Shown one piece after another: positions 34,401-47,813 of a DNA stretch of 64,000 bases. Each line of letters opens with the position of its first letter. The stretch's first letter is position 1. The notes under the pieces are model-generated. The model did no database searches and was not told where the DNA came from. It was given only the letters and a program-made list of their open reading frames with translations. Both the position numbers and the translations under genes were made by a program. The DNA comes from Acanthaster planci (taxonomy: Eukaryota > Echinodermata > Asteroidea > Valvatida > Acanthasteridae): positions 3,117,908 to 3,181,907 of the forward strand of contig NW_019091416.1 of the NCBI RefSeq assembly GCF_001949145.1. The letters run 5' to 3'.

Positions 34401-37138
34401 AAAAAAAACCTGACTTGCTCAACTGGAGAAAACGGGGAGAAAGGAAAGTGCGCGCACGTAGCTTGGAAAATTGGCTTGAGCCCGAGAATAATCTGACTGA
34501 CAGTTCTCCTTCTATATGCATTCCAATTTGTGGAATTTGCCAATGTTCAAACAGCAATTGGGGGGCGATTGCAAGACGGACAGGAAATGACCTAAAACAA
34601 GGAGAGGTAAATAGGAAAAGTAAAGATGGCATGGTTGGAGAAAGGGGAAAATTGAGAGATGGGACAAGTTAAAGGAATAAATTAATATGTGAGCGATGCA
34701 GAGGCAATAAGGCTGCCCTAGAGAGAAAAAAACAATCTAACTCATCAGTCTTGCCACGTAACTAACAGCTCACTTGATAAGCAAATGCATCAGAAAATAT
34801 CCACAGGTATATTGTAAGGGAACTGAGTCAAGATGTAACCTTGGCAAAAAAAAAGAGGTGATTCAGAGAAATGGACCTAATCTGCACTCATGCTCATGTA
34901 CATAAAAACAGCCCCTCTCCCCCAAAAAAGATTTTAAAAAGACATGCCATCTTAGCATCATGTACAGTGCTCTGCTTCCAACTTTCTTTTTCAACTGAAC
35001 CTATTTCAGGATGATATAAAGATAACAAAGACATGTTACCAGTTTGTAAATGTAGCTACCAGCATCCGGAGGCAAATATGAAATCAAAATGATCCCAAAT
35101 ACATGTGGCAATACCATTGGTGGCACCTGGTGCAGAGTTTGACGCAGGTGCAAAGTGTGAGAGAAAAAAACATGATGTTGCACCCAAGGCATTTTTTTTA
35201 CAAAGTCTTTCTCATTTATTTTCTGGACGGGATGGTGCCTCTCTGACGATGGCCCCTGGTTATTTTGTACTGGACCATGCCCTCCCCCCAAAAATTGTTG
35301 TTTTTGTTATATAAAAGGGAGAAAGGCTTTGTAGTGGAAAAATTTCTCTTACATTCCCCCCATAAGCTTGTAACAGAATCCCCAATATTTGCCTCGCTCA
35401 TTAGAAAGAGCTCAGTTGGAAGGTGTACTGGAACTACAGAAATTTCAAAATTTTCAGTTCTTGCAAAAAATTTTTGCTCTTGAAGAATCAATTTCTGGGT
35501 CAACCTTTGGGTACATAGAACTTGAAGCAGTCGCTTGACAAATAATCTTCCTCATCAGTCTCTCCAAACCCCCCCTTCCAGCTACCCTGGATCTGTTCCT
35601 GCACCAACTCCCAGAGTATTTCACGGTTGCGGTTCCAGTAACCATTCTACATTTGACGTTTCCAACCTCTCCCTCCCCCAATGGACCTCCCCCCCAAGTT
35701 CTTTTTTTTCCCTTCCTTACCATCCGCTACATCAATCAATGGAGGCCGTCCTTCACGAGTGGACGGGAGGACAGGAAATTGGTCTGGTTACCGTCCCGGC
35801 CATTCGTGAACGGCCCTCGCTCACGTTGCGCAAATAGAGGCGCAAGACAAACCATAAATTAGCTCCCTTTTTTTTTTCCCCTGGAGATTTTCAGACGGTT
35901 GCTTCAGACCAATCTATATGAACAATTTTGCGGCTGCAGTCAATAATGAAAGGAGACCTTGAGAGGCCAGTGAGAGGCAACGATTCTGACACTCCAAACG
36001 CTCTGCAGCTGACATCTTACTTAGTCCAGAGGATTACACATAAATTTGTTTCTAATGCCTTTAATTAGCACCTGTTACTGGATTCTGAAAAATCAGATGG
36101 TCACTGTTTGACCAACTAGACCAGAATTAACTTTCGAATAAGGCACTATGATATTTATTTACATACAATGTATTTATATTTTAATCTTTCTTTTTGCCTC
36201 AAAAATTCTATGCTATAAAACAAAATACAATTCCTGAATTATGCCAATACAAAACAATAAGAATTTTTTCAAATTAAGAAACACCTCTTCATGCCAGATC
36301 AGGTATTCAACACATTCAATCACAGTGTTTTCACTTGTTTGCTGAATGTAAGTGATAAATGACACTAGAAAAAAGTCAAGATAACATTCAAAATCTATGA
36401 ATAAATTGAAGATCAGCACGCACTTGAATATGATTTGAAAATGAACATATAAAACATAGGATGCAATAAATAAAACAATCTGAAACAGGAAAACAATAAA
36501 TGTACTGTGATATGTTAATAAGCTAGACTTTATAGCCTTCTGTTTTTCCTCTCAGAGAAAAATGTCTCGGTCCTGAAGGACAGAACTCAAGTAGGAAACC
36601 TGGTGTCACCCTCACCCAAAAAAATTCCACCTGGCCCATACTCGTCAGTGCAAATAGCTGCCAAACCATCCCGACTAAAACACTGTTTAGAGCCCAGAGG
36701 ATTCTCTTTGACACACAAGGACCCAGTTTTGTCCGAAAGCCGGCCATTATATCCTCTAGGAAAGGTTACATATATCCCCAATCACAATCGTGCGACGACA
36801 AAGACGCCAGACAATGGTATCTGGGGGAGAGTGATTACGACCATGAGGCCCGATGACAGACATGAGGGTCTACTGGCCATTAAAGATATTATACCTGCTT
36901 GCATTTGCATATCAAAGGTAATGTACATGTAACCTACCTCTGCTGAGAAATTTTGTTACAGTCAATTTCTCCCACACAAAATATGGGGCCAACGTGTAGT
37001 TTGATATTCGTGGGAATTTGGGAATTTTTTCAACGTTCAATGCATGAAAATTTGCATACCAAATATTGTGGGCACTGCAGCCAGATGCTTAAAAAGGTTG
37101 CTCACTGGTAATTTTGGTGAGTGCAACTACATGTAGAA
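31497..37138. other. Gene-free region with two small palindromes
   Basis: No supported exon. ATCTTAATACATCA at 33502-33515 is inverted at about 33593-33606. GGCCGTCCTTCACGAGTGGA at about 35746 is inverted at about 35799-35817 (TTCGTGAACGGCC). Purine- and pyrimidine-rich tracts are common at 34.0-35.9 kb. Confidence 0.4.
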
Positions 37139-37222
37139 GTCACTGCAGCGGTGGCACAATGCTCATGGACACATGTCACATGTGGTGCACATGCAGCATG
37201 CCTCTTCCACCCCAGCAATGGA
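37139..37222. mobile_element. Short inverted-repeat element, family copy 2
   Basis: GTCACTGCAGCGGTGGCACA and CTCATGGACA on the left and CCACCCCAGCAATGG on the right match the ends of the element at 3858-4012, with most of the interior missing. TGTCACATGTGGTGCACATG in the middle is partly self-complementary. Confidence 0.5.
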
Positions 37223-37565
37223 GTCTCCTCAGATTTGTCTATGATGGGTTTGTTACCTGTGTTAGATCTACGGGAGGATGACAGTCCAGTCCGTGGCAAG
37301 TGTGATTGTATAAATGCTCTAAGATTATAGAGCTCTACCAAATGAGCTATCCAGGCCTATAAACTTGGCTACTTGCGCAGTGTAGATTTAACACCATTGG
37401 TGTTACCACTGCAAAATGCTCCTTGAGATAACATAAATTAGATGTGATATTGGAGGCATTCCTTGAAGAATCATCAGTATCGTCAGCTGATTGAAGAACT
37501 TTGTTTTCCAAAAGTTTTTTGAAATCTGTGAAACTTTTGAGTATAAGAGGTAGAAAGTAAAGATG

Positions 37566-38340
37566 GGTCCCTGGCATCCTCCACTGGGCAATGGGTNNNN
37601 NNNNNNNNNNNNNNNNNNNNNNNNNNNNNNNNNNNNNNNNNNNNNNNNNNNNNNNNNNNNNNNNNNNNNNNNNNNNNNNNNNNNNNNNNNNNNNNNNNNN
37701 NNNNNNNNNNNNNNNNNNNNNNNNNNNNNNNNNNNNNNNNNNNNNNNNNNNNNNNNNNNNNNNNNNNNNNNNNNNNNNNNNNNNNNNNNNNNNNNNNNNN
37801 NNNNNNNNNNNNNNNNNNNNNNNNNNNNNNNNNNNNNNNNNNNNNNNNNNNNNNNNNNNNNNNNNNNNNNNNNNNNNNNNNNNNNNNNNNNNNNNNNNNN
37901 NNNNNNNNNNNNNNNNNNNNNNNNNNNNNNNNNNNNNNNNNNNNNNNNNNNNNNNNNNNNNNNNNNNNNNNNNNNNNNNNNNNNNNNNNNNNNNNNNNNN
38001 NNNNNNNNNNNNNNNNNNNNNNNNNNNNNNNNNNNNNNNNNNNNNNNNNNNNNNNNNNNNNNNNNNNNNNNNNNNNNCCACTGGGTATTGGGTAACTGCT
38101 TGCCTGGCATTTCAACAAGGAAATGGGTAACAAGGTACATGCATACCTGCACCTGGCTTGTCAGCTGGCTATTGGGTTACAGGGCACCTGACATTCTCAG
38201 TCAGGCATAGAGTAACCATGGTACCTGGTGTTCTCAGTTGAGCATCAGGTAACCAGGTACCTCACTTCTCAGTTGGGCATGGAGAAACCAGGGTACCTGG
38301 CATTCTCAGTCGAGAAATGGGTTACCAAGAGCTTGGCGCA
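37566..38340. repeat. Minisatellite of about 36-37 bp, interrupted by a gap
   Basis: Right of the gap at least six monomers follow one another, of the form CAGTTGGGCAT.GGGTAACCA followed by GGTACCTGGCATTCT. Left of the gap GGTCCCTGGCATCCTCCACT and GGGCAATGGGT belong to the same array. The gap therefore lies inside the tandem array and its real length is uncertain. Confidence 0.8.
37597..38077. other. Assembly gap (481 N)
   Basis: This is a run of N inside the minisatellite. The long open frames spanning it are not real. Confidence 0.99.
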
Positions 38341-41300
38341 ATCGTATTGCAAACCATAGGCAATGTAATGGCAGTTATTGTGCTGCAGGTGAGTTGCTCC
38401 AGTGAAACAACCACACAGGCAGGGATGAGATTGGAGGGAAACAAAATAACCAGAGGGTTTTGAGGGCCCAAAAGCAGCAGAAGGTCTTTGGAGTACATTG
38501 GTGTTTTCCTCAAGCCCCCCCTGCCAAAAAATACAATTTTTCTAAGGTCGTATATTTACCTGTAAATGCACCAAATAATGGTAAACTCAGGGCTTTCAAG
38601 ATGTTAAAAAGAGCTTGTTTTAAAAACATCCCCAAATCAGGAAAGCCCTGATGAAAAATCCTAACAAACTGACACGCCACGTGCATCTTCAGTACATGCA
38701 TTATTTCTAACAGTCCCTACTCATGACGCTGCAAACCTAGAGAAAAAAAAAAGGGAAATCGCAAACAAGTCACAAAAAGTACAAGCACGGTCAATTTTCT
38801 TTCAAAGATACTTTAAAAACCAGTACTTAAACTGAAACAAATCCTTCTAAAACTCCTGTGGCTTTGGTAGCTTATAACCTTATTTGGAAAGATAAGCTCA
38901 ATGCAGTGGTTTATTTGGCCGTGCAGTAGAGAGCTGACAACATACATGTACTCTGTTGAAGCCTTGTACCGCGTGTGGGAGTCTGCAAACAAGTCTCCGG
39001 TTACCACATTCAGGTAAACAAACACATTGGAATGTTTGACCGCCACGCCATCCAAACAGGGCCTGTTCCGGTGCGTGAAGACGATTTTTTTTTTTTGGAC
39101 GTCGGTAATGTCCTGGGCAATTGTGTGCAAGGACGTCATGGTTTTTGCTTCTTGGAAGTGAGAGACGAGGGCTCTCAATCCCCACCACCACCCCCATTCC
39201 TTCTCTCACTAAGGCCACAGAGTAAACAGGAGTGATAAATGGCAAGCATTTAAGGGACGTTACACTGACGCAGGAGAAAAGTGTGACAAGGGCATGGGAA
39301 GAGTTTATTTCCAAAATGAGATAGGCGCCATTTTGGTCCTTCTCTGAATTACACCTTCTCGTCGTTGCCTCCAGCGGGTTTCTAAGGGTTTCATTTGGTA
39401 AAAGAATAAAATTCTGAAAGACACGGTACCCTCTTTATGTTCGTAAACACCTGCATTCAATAACTGTGGAAACATTACTTGAACTTGAAATTTGAATTAA
39501 AGTTAGTAATTTGTGACTCAACCCAAAAAAAAAAAACCGGGTCGCGTATCACCGGAGCCACTTTTGAGTGAAAGGCCCGTAAAAAGTCATTTAAAAGAAT
39601 ACGGCACAGTGTAAGTTGATGGGCACTCTCAACATTTTCACTCAATTTTCACATTTTAAATCAAATGCTCAGTTTGCACTTTTCAGTAACAAAATTACTG
39701 AGGGAAAGAATGGCCTTAGGACTCATTTTGTGCGATCCCATCACATTTTCACCATATGCTTGACCCAATTTTTTTTCCTCAACAAAATTCTGGTTAATAA
39801 TAGCTAGTAGCTCCCTGACTTTGCCCAGTTAACCTGTATCGGTAGACAGATCTACACGTACCACTGTGCAAACTACAGGTATATGTATATTCTTGCAGGG
39901 CACGTTACAGCACTCTCTGAGGCATTTCTCACAGGGATACATGGTCCATCTTCCGGTTGGCCATAACTTTAACACATTGCCTATTTCAGTAAGTAATCTA
40001 TCAAATACACTTTCATGCGGCCAGTGAAGCCACTTACAAGCCTGCGGATCAATTATGCATGACACACACTGTGAATCTGCAGCTGGGGGCAGCGAGAGGG
40101 TATCTCTCTGTGCTTTCCATAGGCTGATCATGTCTGACAAAAACATTGGGCATCCAAGTCATTTCAGCAGCTGGTAATGAACGTTCTGCCCATGGGCGGC
40201 GGGAAAAGATAAACAAACGTATCTGTTTGCGGCTTGAAACAGTGCGTATCCAAGTCCCCAGCGTTTCTATCAGCGTTGGAATTAATGCGCTCAGAGGCAG
40301 CTCCACAGGACTGATGAAAAACACCTTCCGCCGGTGGAATCTTGACAAAACAATCACTTAGTGTGCTCTTAACACAATAGGGTGCGTTGACAACAAGTGG
40401 TCAATCAACAGCTTTGATGTCATGGCTCACTAAGACTGCGTCACAATCTCGAAAGGTATCTACAACTGGAAGTCTACTGAATCACAAGAAGCGGCACACA
40501 TATGTAAACAACAAGCGGTCATTACCAATCCAAGTGGGGCCCTCAGTCTCAATTTTACACAGACCGGGAAATAAAGATTAAAGGCCCATTTCTCCTCTCT
40601 CTCATTCCGAGTAAAAAAACCAAAGTTAAGTTTCAAAATATATATTCCCTCTATATTTTTGCCGTTGGGAAAGCAATGGCAAACTCCCCTTTAAAACAAA
40701 CAAATGATACGATTTCGACGCGCTCCATCAAATATGTGCTGAGGGAAGCTGTGTACATATTTACGGTAATCATCGCCAGCGTTCATGCCTGTGCTGCTTT
40801 GTTGCGGGATGGTTTTTTTTTCATACAGGGTGACATTTACTTGATGTAGACTATGCAATCAATGAATACGTGATACATGAAAATGCCTTGTCTCTCTAGG
40901 AGCGTGTTGCATTAAGCCACAAGGACGGCGTGCTTCAAACACACAGTGAATGTGGCTACCTCTTGTGTCTTCTTGCTCACCCTTCACCCAAGTTGTTTCT
41001 GTGATGCCGGTCGAGTCTTCAACTGTCCACAGCGAACACATCTAATCCTTACAGGACACCAACATATTTTGAAAACAAAAATAAACAAAGATCAACACAA
41101 ACACAAAAATCAAACTAAAGCAAACCTAATCAAGTGCCGGCGTTATCATGCCTGTCATAGAATTCCTTTTACCTGTTTACAAGACCAGCCACAAGGAACC
41201 AGAGAAACGACGGCGAAAGAATGTCTGTGTCAAAGTTCATTTTGAAGAGTCTGCGATTTGGATAACTTCAGGGGACTTGTGATAGATCTATGACAAAAGC

Positions 41301-41542
41301 ATTTATTCGGTGAGGGTTTGTTCATACTTCACATGAAAAGAACACATAAACCAATCAATGAAGCCACACAGGGGTGCCTGTATTGGTCTGGTTATTAGTA
41401 AAATCAAACAGACAAGCAGGATATCACTTAGACTTCAAGAAATCCTTTTAAGACCCTGTCACTCATCTAGTAGATAGACCTAAGAAATGTGCCTGATCAT
41501 TAATGGCCCAACCTACCTGTAGCAAAACAAATTGGTTGCCAA
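38341..41542. other. Gene-free region
   Basis: No supported exon. Frames up to 138 codons occur on the minus strand near 38.9-39.3 kb without recognisable motifs. At 41180-41235 a fragment resembles the interior of the MITE at 31171-31373. Confidence 0.4.
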
Positions 41543-41572
41543 ATTCCAAAGTGGCCAAGGCCACTTTGGAAT
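41543..41572. repeat. Perfect 14-bp inverted repeat with 2-bp spacer
   Basis: ATTCCAAAGTGGCC, AA, GGCCACTTTGGAAT. Forty bases further on comes the TAATC microsatellite. A hairpin followed by a simple-sequence tail resembles the 3' end of a non-LTR element, but no ORF remnant is nearby. Confidence 0.7.
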
Positions 41573-41612
41573 CAAAGGCCATTATAAACATCTGGTAATG
41601 GCTGTAATCTTG

Positions 41613-41662
41613 TAATCTAATCTAATCTAATCTAATCTAATCTAATCTAATCTAATCTAATC
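41613..41662 (+). repeat. Microsatellite (TAATC)10
   Basis: Ten perfect pentanucleotide copies. The preceding TGGCTGTAATCTTG leads into it, as in a 3' tail of a retroelement. Confidence 0.95.
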
Positions 41663-44600
41663 ACACAACCTCTCAGCATTTTTCACCCACACAGTGTCCG
41701 TTTTCACCAAGAGGCCAAACTGAGAGATGTAGCAAACCAAAGAGCTCAGTTTGCACTTCCTAACGCTGACTTGAAATTAACTACCTGTACTCGAGAAGGG
41801 CCTGCAGACTCACTTTGGGGAACCTAATTATTTCTTTTTGGGGGGGGGTTGGTAATTCCTCCATGGTAATTCTTACTGCATATAACTGACCCTATCTCCT
41901 AAGATGAGTATTTTTTTAATAAGTTGGCACTTGGATTAAAAAAAAAAAGAAATTAGAGGACAACGAAAAAAAAAAAAAGAACAGAATTTTCTTTAGTCTC
42001 AAGAAAAACCTATAAGGGTCTTCAAGTTGGAGGGAAAAATACAAACATAATTAAAACAAAAATAGAAAAAAAAAGAAAAAGATGTATCCCTTACCACTAG
42101 CGCCAGCAGCCAAGGACCGAAGCTTACAAAATTGAAATCAGAGCAAAAGCAATTTCTTTTTACATTTATAACAGTAAATTGGTGGTCAGCAGATCAAAGA
42201 CTTCTCAACATAAAAAAATTTTCTTTTTTTTCCAGTTCTGAATCCCAGCACCAACTTATGAAAACTTTCACCTAAGGATTTTACCAGGGACCTTACTGAA
42301 TCTTTCAAAATCCTCCATCACCATGCAAATGTCTAACCTTTCACCTTTCACATTCTGTTTTTTCTAATGACAAACTTTCAAGAGCCATCAACCGTCTTAT
42401 AATGGTAACAGATGCTAGGCTCAAGTTTTCCTTGACCCAAAAATTCCTCAGAAACCTCCTGATGGATTTTGAATGATCTAGGAGGGCTTGAGTCGACGGA
42501 TGATTTTAACGTCAATAACTGAAACTTCATTAGTGTTTGCTTCCCAAAACAAACGACATGAAGAAAAACCACACCACCCACCTTCTGATCACAAGCATTA
42601 CCAAGGGTCCTTCAGATTTCCTTTAAATCACAAAACCAGTACTTCAACCTGTTTCCTCACACACACACTGAAGCTGTTACTGAATTTCTCCCGCCATCTT
42701 AAATTTCCTCTCCCATGCAGCAAAGGCTACAACCTCATCAATAATACTCCCTGAGAAATCTGACAACTGATTCAATTTCCGCTATTGACACCTGTAAATG
42801 CATCTGTTTTTTTTTTTTGTTGAAGGCATTGAGCAAACAAGTCATGTTTAGTTTTTCAATTACTTGGGGCCCCGTGTCTTTGGAGGACTGCACTGGAGAT
42901 AGAGGGCCACGTTTGTGTTTTACTGCACTAATAAATCGCTAACCTGATGAGGTGCCTTGTGTTGCCAAGATGTGAGCTCTCTAAAGGTCATTTTGAGTTT
43001 GTTTCATCCTGAGAAGCTTTAACCTCTCTTTTTTTTCCTAAGTCAACCTTACTCTCAGCTCTTGCTTGCTCAGCTGCTATTGGATGATAATAACATTGCA
43101 GAGCAGTAAGCCAATGGCCACGCTGTTCCTCAAGTGAAGTTCAGTATGCTTTCCTTGAATTTTGCCTTCAATTTTGAAAGCAATGGTACTATTCGTGAAA
43201 GAGAAAATGCTACATGAACAACAGCTGTACAAGTCTTATTCCAACCAGCAAGGGCGAGTTTAATCATGATTTGTCAACCTACAAGGTGATTCTTTTTCTG
43301 GTACCCAGGATGCATTTTGCTCACAGGTTACCAGGGAAACTTGACCAACGGTTGTTACTTCAAACTTGTCCTAAGAAATTGCAAATACTTGACAGGGGCA
43401 GACAGGATCTATGACATCTGCCCAGATGATTAGCATTCCTGAAAAGACAGCCTCCTGTGTTGAGTGATTGATCAAGGAACTTGTAATATGTAAGCCATTA
43501 CTCCCACTGCTGAAGTTTTCAGCGTGAAGTCTCCAGGAAAACAAGTTGGTATTAAAATGGCCTTCAACAGCACAGGCGGCAAATTCCATCCACTAGTCTT
43601 TTGTCAAGCACTGCATGTGCCACTCCTGTAGACTGAAAACAATTACTGTGACTGTCTTTACTATAGGCCACTGAAGGACATGGAAACAGTCTGGTGCTGG
43701 ATGCAGAGTTTAACGATGTCAACAAAAAGCTAGTGTGTGGACAAGCAAGGCAACTTTTCTTAGTCTAGTCTGTATGTTTTATTTCACCATAGAGGGCAGG
43801 AAAAGAGTGAAAGATGTTTCCCTGTGCTCTGCGGTCAGTTTTTTGTCCTCTGTAGTAGGCATCCATGATTTGCTAATGGGAGAGCGCTGCATTGTAGGAA
43901 CATAGGAAACACTACTCCACCTCAGTGGGCGTACAGCACAGCGCGACCACCTGTGCTTGTATCTGCGGCATTAGCTAAATTAGCATCCTGTCAGTGACAA
44001 TACCAACTTGATCCCTCACACTTTTGGGCCAGAAACTGTCACCGCGGCAACGTGACAAGTCCACCACAGAAACTCCGCCCACCTGATTTCCGGATGCTTT
44101 GTGTGCACCAAAGGTTAGCCGAGGGGCTGTGCAATGCTTGTGTCCGTGTGTCTGCAAGCACGTCGCTCTCTGCCGAGATATGTCCCTGAGGGCAGGCAAC
44201 TGCCATGAACCAGTGAGAATTACGGGATGAAAAAATTATCATTACCTCATTTTTTCCTGATCCAAACAAGGCTAGACTCTCCTCTCATCTAGCATCTATA
44301 GGGTGGATGGCCACGTAAGACCCATTGCAGTTTCAATTAACTGGGTCCATAGCTTGATTTGAGAGGCAGGTGCCTCAAAGACAGGGATGACTCTCCTGTC
44401 ATCCACTCAAACATGGACACCCAATTTGAACATGATGTAAAACAGTTTTTGTAACCAAGATGTCAGTGAAACAAAATATCAAATAGAACAAATTGTTATT
44501 TTTCCCTTCCACGAATCAATTTAAAACATCAATTCTGCACCAATTGCAAGTACATGTAACCTCTGTGAACGATCTAACTGGAATATTTGATAAAAGACTG

Positions 44601-46138
44601 AGGTATTTAGTGGAAAGAGACAAATCAAATCTAATCCCAAGATGTGTCCAAATACATGTGCATATATGTATCATCTGAAGTTCCACAGGCCTTTAGACCA
44701 ATTTTTTGGGTCTACATAAATTTTTATTGGACTCAAGGATAATTTCATAATTTTATTCAACCAATGGTGTGATATTTTCACTGATATTTGATTTACGACT
44801 AGCTATAACTCCCCAGTTGGACCAAGATTACAACTGACCAGCCAGCACCTTGCATTTAAGTGAAGCAGCCAGGGAGTGCGGCCTTTTTTTCCCCCAGTGA
44901 CAGCCTTGTCGCTGTTACTGCAAAGCGCACAGAGCAAACCGTGACTGCTTTAGACTGGCGAGTGCCTCCCCCAAATGACCCCGCAAGTGTCTGCCACAAT
45001 CGGCCATCGAGTGCATCTGTGTTACAACCTGGGGCATGAGGAATCTGGAAGACCCTACGGGGGCTCTCTGTGACAAGTCTGAGTGCTGTATAATTTGAGG
45101 AGGGGGAAAGCCAGGCTAGAAAAAACATACATGTACCTAACTCACTTGCTGTTAACGGCCAATCAATATTATATTAAGGATACCACCTTGGGAGCTTAAT
45201 GGAGTCCTTACAAATGTTGACCTTCTTGATAAATCCAACACATTATGTTCACCTTTTGTCATTGGAGCTTATCCACTGTCATTTGATGTTTCAATTAACA
45301 ATTTCCCTCTTCTTCAAACTGTAAACAAAAACCTGTCTGTTAATCAAAGGAAAGCGCTGTAATATATGCACTGCCGAAGAGCATTTTGTGGTAGTGGGCA
45401 CAGGAGCTCACCAAACTGGGATATCAACATATGCAGGCAGGCCCATTGCCTCATGGAACATAACATCACCTGGGTGCACAGCGTACAGACGCTGTGTACT
45501 GGGTGCAAGGACTGCATGCGTCATGTACAAAACAGTGACGTCATGAAGAAACTCTGCCGAATCCTGAAAATGATAATTGATGCATATGGAAAAGTATGGT
45601 TTAAGGCAGATGGCAGATGGAAAAGTACGGTGTAAGGCAGTTGTAATTATATTATCAGGATTCCCAGTGCAGAAGTCAAAACCCCCTTTTTAATGAGCCT
45701 CGTCCGTCTGATCAAAACATGAAGGCAAGGTTTTATCCATCCCGATGTCGCGGTTGACAAGCTCTGACAGCCAGCGTAGGGGCTCAGGTGCTAACAATAG
45801 CCGCTAATTGAATAGGCTTTTCAATTAGCTAAACTGATTCCCTACAGCCACTAACCACCCCACCCCCCCATCTTTTTTTTTTTTTTCAGATGATCAGAAT
45901 TATAGCTGCCATTCGCCTGCCCGGCTTGTTTTGCCAGGCCACACAGGTGGGAACGTTCACTTGTCTCCTCTGCATTTTCTGACGCAGATGAACCTAACGG
46001 TGATCGCCATGGTGGCAAAAGAAACTACACATGCATGTACGCGTGCTGCTGTGAGATGGCAACAGAGAGGGCAAGAAAATACTATGCAGTTCTAATGGTT
46101 AAGAAATGGCTGGAGTACATCTTGTGAATAGCTTATGG
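41663..46138. other. Gene-free region
   Basis: No supported exon. A-rich purine tracts lie at 41938-42080. A compact group of possible transcription-factor words lies at 45751-45840 (two TGACA words, ACAATAG, and CTAATTGAA facing TTCAATTAG). Confidence 0.4.
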
Positions 46139-46315
46139 CACCTGCTGCTACATGTGACTCCGACTGGCCAGCCGACACCCCCGGCAAGCTCGGTGGTTGA
46201 GTGGTTATGAAATCTCCAGTAGTAAGCAGGAGGTCATGGGTTCCAGTCCCACCCGAGCAAGCTTGAGAATTTTTTCGCAAGCTCTTTGATTAACACGGAG
46301 TACACAGTGTTATAA
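46139..46315 (+). mobile_element. tRNA-derived SINE, copy 3
   Basis: Head CACCTGCTGCTACATGTGAC, core with a perfect A box TGGTTGAGTGG and a B box with one change (GGTTCCAGTCC), and a tail AACACGGAGTACACAGTGTT followed by ATAAATATA. Head, core and tail align with the copies at 19.9-20.3 kb. Confidence 0.75.
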
Positions 46316-47717
46316 ATATACATGAACATGGGTGTAAGGATAAACCTGTTATTGAAAAGTAACATCCCAAACAAATCTCGAATTTACCTCAACATCTCAC
46401 ATGGATAGAGCCCAGGAATTGGCTACGTGATTTAAGTTTTCCTTGTCTTTTTAGTCCAAAGACTTTCAATGCTCTAAGCATCCTAGCAACACTGTCCATC
46501 CATTCAAAACTCTTAAGCTAACCAGACGCAGCATTTCACCTCAAGTACCGTACTAACAATTTGAACCTTTCCACTTTGGGGAAGTGTCTCCATCTACTGC
46601 CCGATATCGCATTCCACTGAAAACAACTTGCTCATGATGCCAAGCACTCCCCTCCCCCCGTGCACAATTTGCAATTCTCTTCCTCTGGATTAAAAACAGG
46701 ACACCCCAAAACAAACCTGAAGCCCACCGCGCATATAACAAACAAACAAAAAAAGGAGACACTGTAAATTCAAAGGCCGTCGATCGAGACAGCAGGATCG
46801 TTGCAGGGCCCCAGCCAACACTGAAAAGAGGGAAATGTCAAAGTGCTCGATACAAGAGCCTGGATTGAGCTCGGGGAAGAAGGGTCTTAACTCACCTCAC
46901 GCCAGTCAGTCGGCAACCTGACACCTCTTCATGGCACTGACTATAAGCAACTGCTCTCCTCTTACATGTTTTGAACTTCCAATGTTTCTTCCCTCTCATG
47001 TGAGCAACGTCCGTGCAATCTCCTTGAGGACGTGCATTGGGGGCTCTGTTCATTGTAACTTTCTCCACCACAAAATTTACCAGTAAATTTTTGTTCTTAC
47101 TCACAGTAATCGGAGCCTTTAGAAACATAAAAATCTAATACCTGAACAGACACAGTGGCTCTTTATCTGATCAGTAAAAAGGCTTGTGTTGGGAACAGTA
47201 AAATACTTCCACGGTATTAAGTGGAACCGTTTGTTATTGTCAGTTTTTATTTTGGATCAGGATACAGCAGCCAACTTTTGACTGACAGCCAAGGGCCGCA
47301 TAAATGTATACTGACTCAAAAGTGCCATGTGAAAAATATTTCTTGCCCAAGCCTCATTATTTGCAACACTCTGCAGTGCTTCCAGGAAGCCGCACTGGTA
47401 AAACAGGCTTTGTACAACAGTTAAATTCAAGTTCAAAACATGGTCCACCTCTGTGGACTTTGTATGTACAAAACAAATGGGGGAGATTAACAGCCACGAT
47501 TAAGAGGCAGGTGTAGCAGTTTAACCCCTCAGCCCTCCCTGGGTAAGCCCGGCTGCCTGATAGTCTTCACACTGGATTAAAGGTGACATTTTGACTTGGG
47601 ACAGATTTTTGCCTTGGGGTGCTCCGAATCTCCTGTTGCTTTGCCCTCCATAGACACAATGTCATTTATTGCATTCTCATCATCACTTCCTGGGATCTTG
47701 TCAGGACGAAAGTGAAT
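46316..47717. other. Gene-free region
   Basis: No supported exon or repeat between SINE copies 3 and 4. Confidence 0.4.
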
Positions 47718-47813
47718 GCTCTCGGGTAGGGCTCGAACCCACAACCCCCTTGCTTGATAGTGCAGAGAATGAACCACTCAGCTTGCTAGGATCAGCTGGC
47801 CAATTCAAGTCCA
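47718..47813 (-). mobile_element. tRNA-derived SINE, copy 4
   Basis: The minus strand reads head (GACTTGAATTGGCCAGCTGA), a damaged A box (GCTGAGTGGTTCAT) and a good B box (GGGTTCGAGCCC), then CTACCCGAGAGCATTCAC. The characteristic ACAGTGTTATAA tail is not visible, so the copy is 3'-truncated or diverged. Confidence 0.65.

Noticed and set aside
37347-38210. Open frames of 180-250 codons
   Set aside because: They exist only because the run of N contains no stop codons.
41613-41662. CRISPR-like or other spaced repeat array
   Set aside because: It is a simple pentanucleotide microsatellite without spacers; no spaced repeat array was seen anywhere in the window.
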